Positions 32,679-40,893 of a stretch of 64,000 bases of DNA are shown here, piece by piece. Position 1 is the first letter of the stretch; each line of letters begins with the position of its first letter. The notes under the pieces were generated by a model. That model saw only the letters and a program-made list of their open reading frames with translations, ran no database searches and was not told the DNA's origin. Location of the stretch: positions 24,547 through 88,546 of the forward strand of contig JAGCCX010000081.1 in NCBI GenBank assembly GCA_017651465.1, in the 5' to 3' direction. The position numbers were made by a program, and so were the translations under genes. This DNA is from Bacteroidales bacterium (GTDB lineage: Bacteria > Bacteroidota > Bacteroidia > Bacteroidales > UBA932).

Positions 32679-33434
32679 ATGAGAAAGAAACTGTTTGAAA
32701 TAATTGAACAAGCACGAGATGGCAACAAAATAAGTCTTGCGTATGACATCTTTATGCTTATTGCAATTTCAATAAGCATTATTCCGTTAATGTTCGTTGA
32801 AGAGAATGACGCCTTTCGAATTATTGAACAGGTTACTGTAGGTATATTCATTATTGACTATTTGCTTCGTTGGATAACAGCAGATTATAGATTGAACAAA
32901 GGTAAATGGTCTTTTGTGCTCTATCCTATAACAGTTTGGGCAATTATTGACATGCTGTCTATTTTGCCGGCGTTGAGCGTACTAGGAAGAGGATTCAAAA
33001 TTTTCCGAATAACGCGTCTTTTGAGAATCTTGCGACTGTTTAAGTTTATCCGCTATTCTAATAAGATTCAGGTTCTTGGAAAGGTGATTAACAAAGAAAA
33101 GGGCGTTCTCTTAACAGTCTTAGGGATAGCTGTTTTCTATGTGTTTCTTACTGCGTTAATTATGTTTAATGCAGAGCCACACATTAACCCGCTTACAGGT
33201 AATGCTACTTTTGAGGACTTCTTTGACGCTTTATATTGGGCAACAGTTACTTTGACAACAGTGGGCTATGGAGATATGATTCCTGTTACAGATATTGGCC
33301 GTTTTGTTAGTATGCTCTCATCTCTTTTTGGCGTGGCAGTAATAGCACTGCCATCAGGAGTAATAACGGCCAGCTACCTAGAGGAACTTCGAAATGCGAA
33401 GAATGATAACTCTATTGAAAGGAAGGACGAATAA
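32679..33434 (+). CDS. Voltage-gated-type potassium channel
   Basis: 251 residues. Six TM segments with a basic S4 (FKIFRITRLLRILRLFKFIR, residues 106-125) and the selectivity filter TVGYGD at 194-199, matching prokaryotic Kv channels. It should pass K+ and respond to membrane potential. Lies 19 bases after the FtsK-gamma-type gene, so it is probably the last gene of the operon. An ion channel next to a motor and a nuclease suggests sensing or causing depolarisation. It could also be a bystander gene. Confidence 0.9.
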   Translation: MRKKLFEIIEQARDGNKISLAYDIFMLIAISISIIPLMFVEENDAFRIIEQVTVGIFIIDYLLRWITADYRLNKGKWSFVLYPITVWAIIDMLSILPALSVLGRGFKIFRITRLLRILRLFKFIRYSNKIQVLGKVINKEKGVLLTVLGIAVFYVFLTALIMFNAEPHINPLTGNATFEDFFDALYWATVTLTTVGYGDMIPVTDIGRFVSMLSSLFGVAVIALPSGVITASYLEELRNAKNDNSIERKDE

Positions 33435-33468
33435 AAACAAAACAACGTAATCCCTAGTAGATATATTA

Positions 33469-35094
33469 TCAGAAATTGAAGTAAGAAGATGCGAAGAGCT
33501 TATCTTCTTGTGGTTTGGAGACCTCCTCAAAGCAACGCTCAAACGTAGATTTAATGTAACGTTCAGTCTTTCCGCAGATTATTGAAAGTATGTCGAGCTC
33601 CTGACATAGTTTATTTATATCGGATTTCCCTGCGGCATAAGCTGAAAACAAATCAAAGAAGAGTGTAAAACCGTAATTTGTTTTTCCTTCATCTGATAAA
33701 TCATAAAACGTTCCATTTATGAAGTCATTTCTAAGTTTAAGATAAGCATCTTGAATTAGTTTAGTGGCCCTAATGATATCACTCTTGGAATAGATATACA
33801 TATGCTTCCATTCGGGCAAAAAATCGCCATTCTCTAATACAATACTAGACGGATCGATTGCTTGCCAATCATGATAGCCAAGATAATCAAAACCAGACCC
33901 ATCATTTGCGCTAAAAGCACGATACGGATTTGACTTATCATTAGGAAGATTCGATGATATCGAAAGATTAATAGATTTACCCAATCCGGGAATATTAATA
34001 GAACGCGAAATACTGCCTTTATCTACAGAGGAAGAATATGTTGCGTTATCAAGACTATCTGGAGATATGGTTTTAAAAAAATACTGAGGAGAGAGTGATA
34101 TCTTATGGGGGAAAGAAGAAAACTTTTCATGGGGAGCGACATCAAAATTAAACATAACTTGAGCAAAAGTGTCGCGATCAAAAACCACTGCATACAAATA
34201 ATCGTTTCTAAAAGTAGCCGTTTTATCATCCATCCTGGAAGTCCTCCCGAAAACTGACACATAATTGATGCGCGCGGAAATATTAAATGCCTGTGATGCA
34301 ATTTTGAAAGCAGCCCCACAAATGGCTAAAACATAATCGTAATTCCGCTCTTTGATAGTTTTATCTTTAATAGATAACTTGCCGCTTTTAAGTAAAGATC
34401 CCTTTTGAGGTGGAATAAAGTCTTTGTTAGGGAATTCGATATCAAACAATATATTACCATTCCCTTTGTCGAAACTTAACTTGGTTGAAATATCAAAAGG
34501 CAATTCTAATTTAGATAACAAACTATCGGCCTTGTTGAGTATTGTATTATCTGATGGTATAAGGAAATCTTCCAGGGCCTTTTTTGTCTTATTATACCTG
34601 GCTTGAGAAGCTTCATTATATGCGAGTTCTGCCTTATCTTGCTCTCTTTCAAAAGAATCTTTATCTGCTTCCCATTGCTCGATATAATCGGCTAAACGTT
34701 CTGTAATGTGTTCTGTAATGTACTGCTCTCTGTTTGCTTTATTCTTCCAAAAAAGGATAGAATGAATAGACTTGCGGGCTTCCTTTTCTAATCTGATTTT
34801 AGCGGATTCAATACTAGGCTTAGGTGTATTAAAATGAGCCCGTGAATACTTATCAAGCACTAAATTATCATAATCGTGTTTGGCGTTCTCGACAGATCTC
34901 AATTCCTCAATTTCCTCATGAATTTTTGTGAAAACATCATTTTGCGCTTGTAATCTAGAGTATCCACGTAATGCATCATTAAGGGCCTCTTGCTTCTCTT
35001 GCTCTCTAATATATCGGTTAATTGAAGCCGATAACGAAGAGGTTGTTCGACGAATATTGGTTGCAGTGAACAGAGAGTGATGCCTATATGCCAT
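33469..35094 (-). CDS. Coiled-coil protein, paralogue of the FtsK-gamma-type protein
   Basis: 541 residues, convergent with the K+ channel gene. It shares with the 469-residue protein a helical charged N-half (EKEARKSIHSILFWKNKANR) and the middle domain (DYVLAICGAAFKIASQAFNI and DKTATFRNDYLYAVVFDRDT), but its C-terminus is different (no FtsK gamma). It is probably cytoplasmic. A TATCTTTA box (complement of 35116-35123) fits the start MAYRHHSLFT. Transcribed opposite to the operon, yet clearly related to one of its members, so probably part of the same system. Confidence 0.7.
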   Translation of the reverse strand: MAYRHHSLFTATNIRRTTSSLSASINRYIREQEKQEALNDALRGYSRLQAQNDVFTKIHEEIEELRSVENAKHDYDNLVLDKYSRAHFNTPKPSIESAKIRLEKEARKSIHSILFWKNKANREQYITEHITERLADYIEQWEADKDSFEREQDKAELAYNEASQARYNKTKKALEDFLIPSDNTILNKADSLLSKLELPFDISTKLSFDKGNGNILFDIEFPNKDFIPPQKGSLLKSGKLSIKDKTIKERNYDYVLAICGAAFKIASQAFNISARINYVSVFGRTSRMDDKTATFRNDYLYAVVFDRDTFAQVMFNFDVAPHEKFSSFPHKISLSPQYFFKTISPDSLDNATYSSSVDKGSISRSINIPGLGKSINLSISSNLPNDKSNPYRAFSANDGSGFDYLGYHDWQAIDPSSIVLENGDFLPEWKHMYIYSKSDIIRATKLIQDAYLKLRNDFINGTFYDLSDEGKTNYGFTLFFDLFSAYAAGKSDINKLCQELDILSIICGKTERYIKSTFERCFEEVSKPQEDKLFASSYFNF

Positions 35095-35241
35095 AAATCA
35101 TTCAATTTAGACCTCTAAAGATAATCCATTTCATGGGAATAATCAAAAATTAATCTATTTGTCGTTTGCCACAGAGTGATTCGATTATAAACAAAATGGC
35201 ATTTAAAATATGTTGAGCATATTAATACAAGAAATAATCAC

Positions 35242-35281
35242 TTGGCAAATTCGCCAATTCAAAATATTATTTATATATTTG
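35242..35281 (+). promoter_or_regulatory. Promoter with palindromic operator for the XRE gene
   Basis: The dyad TTGGC-AAATTC-GCCAA (35242-35257) lies 16 bases upstream of a -7 box TATATTTG (35274-35281), covering the -33 position. A near-copy, TGGGCAAATCCGCCAATT, occurs at 35654-35671 within the XRE gene. This fits autorepression by the XRE protein. The 250-base divergent gap also holds the promoter of the gene at 33469. Confidence 0.55.
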
Positions 35282-35345
35282 GAGCGTTATTTAGTTTAAC
35301 TGTGGCGACACCACGTAAAAAAACGGCCGATTAAATAATACGATT

Positions 35346-35843
35346 ATGGATAAACAATTAAAGAAATTCCTTGAGACTGAGTACAAATCAAAGGCTCAGA
35401 TTCTAGATGACCGTACTGTTGAGGTACAGGCTCAAGATGGTGAACTGTTTCAGTTTATCAGCAATGTTGCCCGGTACGAAAGCGAAGAAACCAGGCTCTA
35501 TTATCTACACCTGTTTGAAATGGCGTTTGACAAGCATTTCTGCGATGATAAAGAAATGATGTCAAACTCTATCTGGCGCGAATTAAATCTTCTCGGCGTT
35601 CCTTTTATGGGTATGAGCGCTGGTAACAGACATAGGGAAAGAGTTCGGATTGGTGGGCAAATCCGCCAATTAAGACAAGGGAAAGGGATGGAAGCGAGGG
35701 ACTTAGCTTTACTTGCCGGCATTGATGCAGCTAATCTAAGTCGTATCGAACAGGGAAAGTATTCCGTTGGGCTTGATATCCTATCCAGAATTGCTTTTGT
35801 CCTTGGTGCTCACATAGACCTTGTTCCCAATCAAGTAGTTTAG
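35346..35843 (+). CDS. XRE-family HTH regulator
   Basis: 165 residues. A helical N-terminal region of about 100 residues precedes a classic XRE helix-turn-helix: IGGQIRQLRQGKGMEARDLA then LAGIDAANLSRIEQGKYSVG and LDILSRIAFVLGAHI. It probably controls itself and the CoiA-like gene eight bases downstream. Operator-like palindromes occur in its promoter and again within its own gene. A role in controlling cargo of E2 is inferred. Confidence 0.85.
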   Translation: MDKQLKKFLETEYKSKAQILDDRTVEVQAQDGELFQFISNVARYESEETRLYYLHLFEMAFDKHFCDDKEMMSNSIWRELNLLGVPFMGMSAGNRHRERVRIGGQIRQLRQGKGMEARDLALLAGIDAANLSRIEQGKYSVGLDILSRIAFVLGAHIDLVPNQVV

Positions 35844-35850
35844 CGTTGAT

Positions 35851-36978
35851 ATGGACGGGATACTATACCACAGCGCCTTTGACGAAAACGGCAAAGTCGT
35901 TGATATTGACACGTTAAAAGTAGAGGAAAGGCGCTCTCATTCCTATACTTGCATTGCCTGTGGCGCAGAAATGATTCCCAGGTTGGGACAAGAGCGAGCC
36001 AAGCATTTTGCACATAAAGGAGATTCTGAGCACTGTAGTAGTGAAACTTATCTTCACAAATTAGCAAAGCTAAAGTTCAAACAAAAGTTCGATACCAGTA
36101 GCGAGTTTTGCGTTCAGTATTACCGTGAATTAAAATGCTCGGACAAGGACAGTTGTCCTTTTTATTATGAGGATTCATGCCACAAAAAGGTCTTGAAGGA
36201 CATAGACCTTAGAAGGCATTATGATACGTGCGAAGAAGAAAAGCCAATAGATGGTTTCGTGGCCGATTTATTGCTGACAAAGTCTGATGCCCCAAACAGG
36301 CCACCAGTTTTGCTTGAAATAAATGTGACTCATGAAAGCACTGACGAGAAAAAGAGATCCGGCAAAAGAATTATTGAGATTGGCATTACATCAGAAGAAA
36401 TCCTAAATAGAATTCTTGTTGGTCCAATAACTGAGTCTAGAGAAAATGATTACTCATTAGATAGACGGAAACACGATTCGGGAAATATAGCCTTCTATGG
36501 GTTTAAACGAAATATGTCCGAAACAGAGCCTCTGAATGAAAGACACATATCCAAGTTTTATTTGTTCAAGAGTGGCAAGGCATTCGTTAATAACGTAGAC
36601 GATATTAGAACTTGCAGCGATTCTAGAAGAAAAGACAATGAGAAAGCAATATTCGAGGTGTGCATAGAGAGTGACATTCTTGCTCGGCCATCATCATATG
36701 ATTACGGATACCTTTTGGCTCAACAGAAGGGGATACAGGTTAAAACGTGTCAGTTCTGCAAGTACCACAGAGATGGTTTTATGACAGGATTGGGATTAGA
36801 TCCAATCTTTTGCTGTATGCACAAAAACTATGGGACCCCTGAAAACCCGGAACCTCATTATGCTAGGAATTGTATGTACTATCGCGAAGACGGAGAGCTT
36901 CTAGGTACAATTAAGTCGACTATGCCGCCTTATCAAATATGTGAGACAACAGACACTGATTTATTCCAAGGACAATAA
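35851..36978 (+). CDS. CoiA-like competence nuclease family protein
   Basis: 375 residues. The N-terminus has the CoiA-type zinc finger (SYTCIACGAEMIPRLGQERA then HFAHK). The central part carries a PD-(D/E)XK-like core: DGFVADLLLT followed by PVLLEINVTHEST, where D and ExN stand for the catalytic residues, with EKKRSGKRIIEI as a further conserved strand. A second cysteine cluster (CQFCKYHRDGF, CCMH) is near the C-terminus. CoiA-like proteins occur widely in mobile elements and defence islands. It is eight bases behind the XRE gene and ends about 150 bases before the right-end repeats. Confidence 0.78.
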   Translation: MDGILYHSAFDENGKVVDIDTLKVEERRSHSYTCIACGAEMIPRLGQERAKHFAHKGDSEHCSSETYLHKLAKLKFKQKFDTSSEFCVQYYRELKCSDKDSCPFYYEDSCHKKVLKDIDLRRHYDTCEEEKPIDGFVADLLLTKSDAPNRPPVLLEINVTHESTDEKKRSGKRIIEIGITSEEILNRILVGPITESRENDYSLDRRKHDSGNIAFYGFKRNMSETEPLNERHISKFYLFKSGKAFVNNVDDIRTCSDSRRKDNEKAIFEVCIESDILARPSSYDYGYLLAQQKGIQVKTCQFCKYHRDGFMTGLGLDPIFCCMHKNYGTPENPEPHYARNCMYYREDGELLGTIKSTMPPYQICETTDTDLFQGQ

Positions 36979-37124
36979 ATAACCATCCCACAAGAAATAG
37001 GTTATTGTAATTGCAACACTGATTGTCATGGCAACATTAGCCGTGGCTTCGGATTATGCAGATTAGGTAAAGCAAGAACAATGTGGGTGTTTAAGAGAAG
37101 TATTGCAGCGGCACTATTATTCGG

Positions 37125-37336
37125 CGGTTGTAATCTTCGGCGGAAACACTTATCTTTGTTGTTGGTCGCTGGTTTTGAACTTATTTGCGACCTATAGTTC
37201 TTTGGCACATATATGGTCACACTTTTTCGGCGGTTATCCTCGGCGGAAAAACACCATCCTATATACCTCCAGCTGTGAATTTGCGTCGTTGATATATTTG
37301 TAATTAGGTCGTGGGATCATGCCCCACCCCCGCTAC
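37125..37336. other. Right-end sequence of E2 with arm-like repeats
   Basis: Homologue of 16045-16252: TCGGCGG repeats at 37125, 37139, 37230 and 37242 or nearby, GCGACC, GTTCTTTGGCACATATAT and TTTGCGTCGTT in the same order just before the att core. Nothing else is seen in 36979-37403 apart from att copy 3, a hairpin and a promoter. Confidence 0.7.
37306..37336 (+). other. Attachment site copy 3 (right boundary of E2)
   Basis: 31 bases identical to the tRNA-Met 3' end at 10566-10596. As the rightmost copy it is probably the original chromosomal tRNA tail displaced by the two insertions. Confidence 0.9.
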
Positions 37337-37342
37337 CGAAAT

Positions 37343-37374
37343 CCACGAGTTTTGCGGCTCGTGGTATTTTTTTT
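37343..37374 (+). terminator. Hairpin after att copy 3, probable original tRNA terminator
   Basis: CCACGAG (37343-37349) pairs with CTCGTGG (37358-37364), followed by TATTTTTTTT. It is a classical intrinsic terminator. Confidence 0.8.
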
Positions 37375-37375
37375 G

Positions 37376-37383
37376 TATATTTG
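37376..37383 (+). promoter_or_regulatory. -7 box of the TonB-plug-like lipoprotein gene
   Basis: TATATTTG, about 20 bases before the ATG at 37404 and directly after the terminator T-run. Confidence 0.65.
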
Positions 37384-37403
37384 ACAGAAAAAGACAGTTG
37401 GTT

Positions 37404-37790
37404 ATGAGAACATTACTCTTATTTCTTTCCGCGCTGATGCTGACTGGCTGCTCTGCCGCCTTTCAAAGTTCGCAAAACAATAGCGGCAGCGCCAATACCG
37501 CCCAGACGGGGAGCGACACCTCCCGGAAGATTACCTCGACCAAGGGCTACCAGCCTACGAATGACGATGTAGTACGCTACAACAACGACGTGGAGGCCTT
37601 CCTCAAGGCTAATGTTCCGGATTATGACCGGAACGGCAAGACTTTGATTATGATTAACGACGAGAAGGCATCTTCCTTAAAGGGCGTGGCGCTCAAGGAT
37701 GTCAAGCTTATATCAGTGCTTGACGCATCCAACGCCTCCATCCTTGGCTCGAGCACGTACAAAGGTGCTGTCATAATCAAGACAAAGTAA
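37404..37790 (+). CDS. Small lipoprotein with TonB-plug-like C-terminus
   Basis: 128 residues. Signal MRTLLLFLSALMLTGCSA with lipobox LTGC, a Ser/Asn/Thr-rich linker, then a compact domain ending VLDASNASILGSSTYKGAVI. The last strand resembles the plug domain of TonB-dependent receptors (DASATAIYGSRGANGVVLITTK-like), here without barrel or receptor. It is likely an outer-membrane-facing lipoprotein. It is chromosomal, just right of E2, with its own promoter. Confidence 0.65.
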   Translation: MRTLLLFLSALMLTGCSAAFQSSQNNSGSANTAQTGSDTSRKITSTKGYQPTNDDVVRYNNDVEAFLKANVPDYDRNGKTLIMINDEKASSLKGVALKDVKLISVLDASNASILGSSTYKGAVIIKTK

Positions 37791-37805
37791 TCCCTCTCTG
37801 CAATA

Positions 37806-39083
37806 ATGCACAGATTATTGGAATTATTGTGCCTGGGACTGATGGTCTCTTGCATAAACGATCCGGGGCAGAACAACCTCCCCGGAGACTATTCGGATTA
37901 TACCAGGGTCCCCCTGCAGTCGGAGATCCGGGGAGTCCAGCCTATGACTGGAATTGTTATCTGGTCCGACAGCGCCGGCAGCCACAATGAGAGCTATGCC
38001 TTGGAGTATTCGTATATGCGCTACAACGATATCTGCAAGAACAAAGACGAGTACGACTGGTCGCCGGTTGAGAAGCTGCTCTCGCAGGCTGCCTCCAGAG
38101 GGCATCAGACCGTGCTGCGGTTCTACTATGTGTATGTAGGCAAGCAGTGTACCGTGCCCGACTACATCAAGGCCCTTCCCGATTACGAGGAGACCAGCGG
38201 AAGGAGCGAGGGACGTATGACCTATTTTCCCGATTGGCGTAACGCCGAGCTGCAGCGCTTCCATTTAGATTTCTACCGCCGCTTTGCCGAGAAATTCGAT
38301 AAAGACCCCCGCCTGGCATTTCTGGAGACCGGTTTCGGTCTTTGGGCAGAGTATCATATCTACGAGGGGCCGTTTATCAAGGGCAAGACCTTCCCCTCGA
38401 TGGAGTTCCAGGCGGAGTTCTTCAGGGGTATGCAAAAGTGGTTCATACACACGCCGTGGATGATATCCATCGATGCCGCCGACAGTAAATACGGCCCCTT
38501 CCGCCAGGATCCCTCACTGCTTGACATTCCCTTCGGCAACTTCGACGATTCTTTTATGTGCGAAGACCACGACGGATATAACCGCCGCAGCTGGCTCTTC
38601 TTTGGCGAGGAGCGCTACAAGACTTCGCCTTTCGGGGGCGAATTCAGCTATTATACTGACTACGACCAGAAGCATTGCATTGACAAAGAGGGTATGTACG
38701 GCCGCACATTCGAAAGCGAGGTGGCACGCTACCATATGACCTTCATCATCGGCAACGACCAGCCCAGATACCAGAGCTGGGAGCGTATCGCCGAGGCTTC
38801 GCGCTCTATGGGATACAGCTTCAGGATAAAAGATTTCCGCGTGCTGCAGGGCAAGGGAGCGGCAGTGGAGATTGAAAACTCGGGCGTGGCCCCCATCTAT
38901 CACGACGCCTATGTCGAAGTTGACGGCGTGCGTGGGAGCTACAATCTAAAGGCTCTGCTCCCCGGAGAATCGGTCTGGGTGGAGATTCCCAACCGGTCCG
39001 TTTCCGCTTCACCACAGCTGTCAATTGCCTGCGAGAGGCTTGTGGACGGGCAGAAGATTATGTTCGAAGCCGACATCCGGTAA
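37806..39083 (+). CDS. DUF4832-type secreted lipoprotein
   Basis: 425 residues, N-terminal signal ending at Cys (LGLMVSC). The body matches the DUF4832 arrangement: a TIM-barrel-like first part (residues 40-330) with GFGLWAEYHIYEGP and FDDSFMCEDHDGY, then a C-terminal beta domain (DFRVLQGKGAAVEIENSGVA). Members are secreted proteins in polysaccharide-degrading Bacteroidetes and may be glycoside hydrolase-related, but no activity has been assigned. It lies 15 bases after the small lipoprotein and ends before a strong terminator. Confidence 0.75.
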   Translation: MHRLLELLCLGLMVSCINDPGQNNLPGDYSDYTRVPLQSEIRGVQPMTGIVIWSDSAGSHNESYALEYSYMRYNDICKNKDEYDWSPVEKLLSQAASRGHQTVLRFYYVYVGKQCTVPDYIKALPDYEETSGRSEGRMTYFPDWRNAELQRFHLDFYRRFAEKFDKDPRLAFLETGFGLWAEYHIYEGPFIKGKTFPSMEFQAEFFRGMQKWFIHTPWMISIDAADSKYGPFRQDPSLLDIPFGNFDDSFMCEDHDGYNRRSWLFFGEERYKTSPFGGEFSYYTDYDQKHCIDKEGMYGRTFESEVARYHMTFIIGNDQPRYQSWERIAEASRSMGYSFRIKDFRVLQGKGAAVEIENSGVAPIYHDAYVEVDGVRGSYNLKALLPGESVWVEIPNRSVSASPQLSIACERLVDGQKIMFEADIR

Positions 39084-39084
39084 T

Positions 39085-39116
39085 AAAAATCCGGCCCTCC
39101 GCGGGGCCGGATTTTT
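39085..39116. terminator. Bidirectional terminator
   Basis: AAAAATCCGGCCC and GGGCCGGATTTTT (with small offset) form a GC-rich stem around TCCGC, flanked by A- and T-runs. It separates the convergent DUF4832 and esterase genes. Confidence 0.85.
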
Positions 39117-39123
39117 AATTTAT

Positions 39124-39984
39124 CTAACGGTCAAAACATCGAGACGCAAAAGGTAGCGCCAAGCGCAAGGCCTGGTGCCAGTATTCCTGCGTGTGGCCTC
39201 CGTCGCGTACGCGGAATTCGCTCTTTATGCGGGCGGCCTTCATTTTCCGGTGGAAGTCTTCGTTGAGTTCCAGAAGGAAGTCGTCGTCGCCGCAGTCGAT
39301 AAACCATTTGACGGTGCGCAGGCTCGCCAGGGTGGCCTCGGAAGCATTGTCGATAAAGTCGAGAGCCGAATGGTCGCACACCGACTGGCAGACGATATCC
39401 AGCTTGTCTCCGCCGTTGTCGGCACGTCCCACGTTGTTCTGCTTGTTGTCGAGCCAGGCGCTCATAGCATAGCAGCTTGAGAACATATCGGGGTGCCTCT
39501 GCGCGTAAACGGTGCTTCCGCCGCCTCCCATCGAGAGGCCCATTACGGCGCGGTGCCCCTTGTCTCCGATGCACCTGTACTTTGCTTCCACGGCCGGAAT
39601 GAGCTCCTTGAAGAAGAAATCTTCGTAGTTCCATCCGGGCATATTGAAGTAGCCGTTCTGCACGTGGTGTACGTCAGGATGACCGGCGTTGGGCATAATG
39701 ATAACCATAGGTACCGCCTCTCCGGAAGCTATGAGTTCGTCGGCCACGCCTTTCATCTTCATCCCTTCCTCCCAGTTGGTGTAGGTGCCGTACAGTCCGT
39801 GAAGAAGATACACCACGGGGTACTTGCGATCCGAATTCTTGAAGCCGTCGGGAAGATAGACGTTGAACTTGACCTGTGCGCCCAGGACTTCGCTGCGGAG
39901 GCTGTCGGTAACGACTACGCCCCCGTTGACGCGCACTGCCGGCAGGATCAGCAGTATTGCCAGGAGGTAAAGAAAACGTTTCAT
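39124..39984 (-). CDS. Secreted alpha/beta-hydrolase esterase (CE1/esterase D-like)
   Basis: 286 residues with an N-terminal signal peptide (MKRFLYLLAILLILPAVRVN). Alpha/beta-hydrolase elements: oxyanion region YLLHGLYGTYTNW, nucleophile elbow GLSMGGGG, Asp in DCGDDDF, His in GGHTQEYW. This is the trehalose/feruloyl esterase group (CE1-like). It is likely a periplasmic esterase on acyl groups of polysaccharides. The start overlaps the stop of the upstream gene by a few bases (ATGA type), and it is the last gene of a three-gene minus-strand run. Confidence 0.85.
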   Translation of the reverse strand: MKRFLYLLAILLILPAVRVNGGVVVTDSLRSEVLGAQVKFNVYLPDGFKNSDRKYPVVYLLHGLYGTYTNWEEGMKMKGVADELIASGEAVPMVIIMPNAGHPDVHHVQNGYFNMPGWNYEDFFFKELIPAVEAKYRCIGDKGHRAVMGLSMGGGGSTVYAQRHPDMFSSCYAMSAWLDNKQNNVGRADNGGDKLDIVCQSVCDHSALDFIDNASEATLASLRTVKWFIDCGDDDFLLELNEDFHRKMKAARIKSEFRVRDGGHTQEYWHQALRLALPFASRCFDR

Positions 39985-40892
39985 TTCTTGTACTTCATTT
40001 CAAAGAGTCCGTCCTGCCCCTGGACCAGGAAGCGCCTGCACTTGAAGTGCGCAAGGTCTTCCAGCTCGCCGGTAGTGCCAATGCTCATATCCAGCACTTC
40101 CACGGGGCGCTTGTTCTTGAGGTCCCACACAAACAGGTAGCTGGGATACTCGGGAGTGCCAAGTCCGGTGGGCATCATAAGCTTGTCTTTCCAGATGCAC
40201 AGGCCCTGGCCTATGGTGGCGTAAGCAAGACCGTGATCTTCAACCACATAGGTGTCAATGATGTCGTCTTTCGTAAACACCACGTCCCCCTCGCTCAGCC
40301 TAGGAAGGCGGAACTTGATGACACGGTGGCGGTTGCCCTCCACGTCTTTGTCTTTGGTGGTGTTGCCAAAGCCGTAGAGGACTTTGTGCCGGCGGTCCAC
40401 CACCCACTGGAGGGCGTAGCCGTAGAGCTGGTCAACGTCGTCAAAGTGGATGGTCTGCACCAGATCGGAACCTTGGAAGCCGGGCAGGATGCGCTCAACG
40501 AACAGCACGTCCTTGCGGCCCTTGTAGGGCTGTTTGTGGCACTGGCTCACGTAGATAACGGGCATAGGGTCGCGGGGCGCTGCCTTCTCGACTCCGAACG
40601 AGCACACATTGGAGTGATTCACCGGGTCGTGGGTGGCCAGCTTGAAGCCGCCGAGCTTGGCAAGGCCGTCCTTGCCGTCGTATTTCCACACGGTGGCAAT
40701 TCCGGTGTGCTGGAGGCTCACTACATAATTCTTGTAGCAGTCCATTCCCTGATAGTTTGCCTTTTCGAAGGCGGTGATGTGCCTGTTGGAGAACGAGTCG
40801 GTGCTCAGGGGTACGGACACGAACCCGTTGTTTTGTGCAAAAGCAACTGCCGCCAGCATTAGAGCGGCGGCAGTAAGGAAGAATCTTTTCAT
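39981..40892 (-). CDS. Secreted protein of unknown function, propeller-like
   Basis: 303 residues with signal peptide MKRFFLTAAALMLAAVAFAQ. Repeated short beta segments (NYVVSLQHTGIATVWKYDGK, QGLCIWKDKLMMPTGLGTP, YLFVWDLKNKRPVEVLDMS) suggest a beta-propeller. No catalytic motif is obvious. It lies between a nucleoside-hydrolase-like gene and the esterase, and is probably periplasmic. Confidence 0.7.
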   Translation of the reverse strand: MKRFFLTAAALMLAAVAFAQNNGFVSVPLSTDSFSNRHITAFEKANYQGMDCYKNYVVSLQHTGIATVWKYDGKDGLAKLGGFKLATHDPVNHSNVCSFGVEKAAPRDPMPVIYVSQCHKQPYKGRKDVLFVERILPGFQGSDLVQTIHFDDVDQLYGYALQWVVDRRHKVLYGFGNTTKDKDVEGNRHRVIKFRLPRLSEGDVVFTKDDIIDTYVVEDHGLAYATIGQGLCIWKDKLMMPTGLGTPEYPSYLFVWDLKNKRPVEVLDMSIGTTGELEDLAHFKCRRFLVQGQDGLFEMKYKK

Positions 40893-40893
40893 T

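Larger units (their letters stand above)
16253..37336. mobile_element. Integrated element E2 with cytoskeletal/motor operon, no integrase visible
   Basis: Bounded by att copies 2 and 3, and AT-richer than the chromosome. Cargo: AlbA_2 protein, decayed HEPN-like gene, an 11-gene envelope/cytoskeleton operon, its divergent paralogue, and an XRE regulator with a CoiA-like nuclease. The right end matches that of E1. No recombinase, relaxase or replication gene is recognisable, so this looks like a satellite-type island moved by an integrase supplied elsewhere. Confidence 0.75.
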
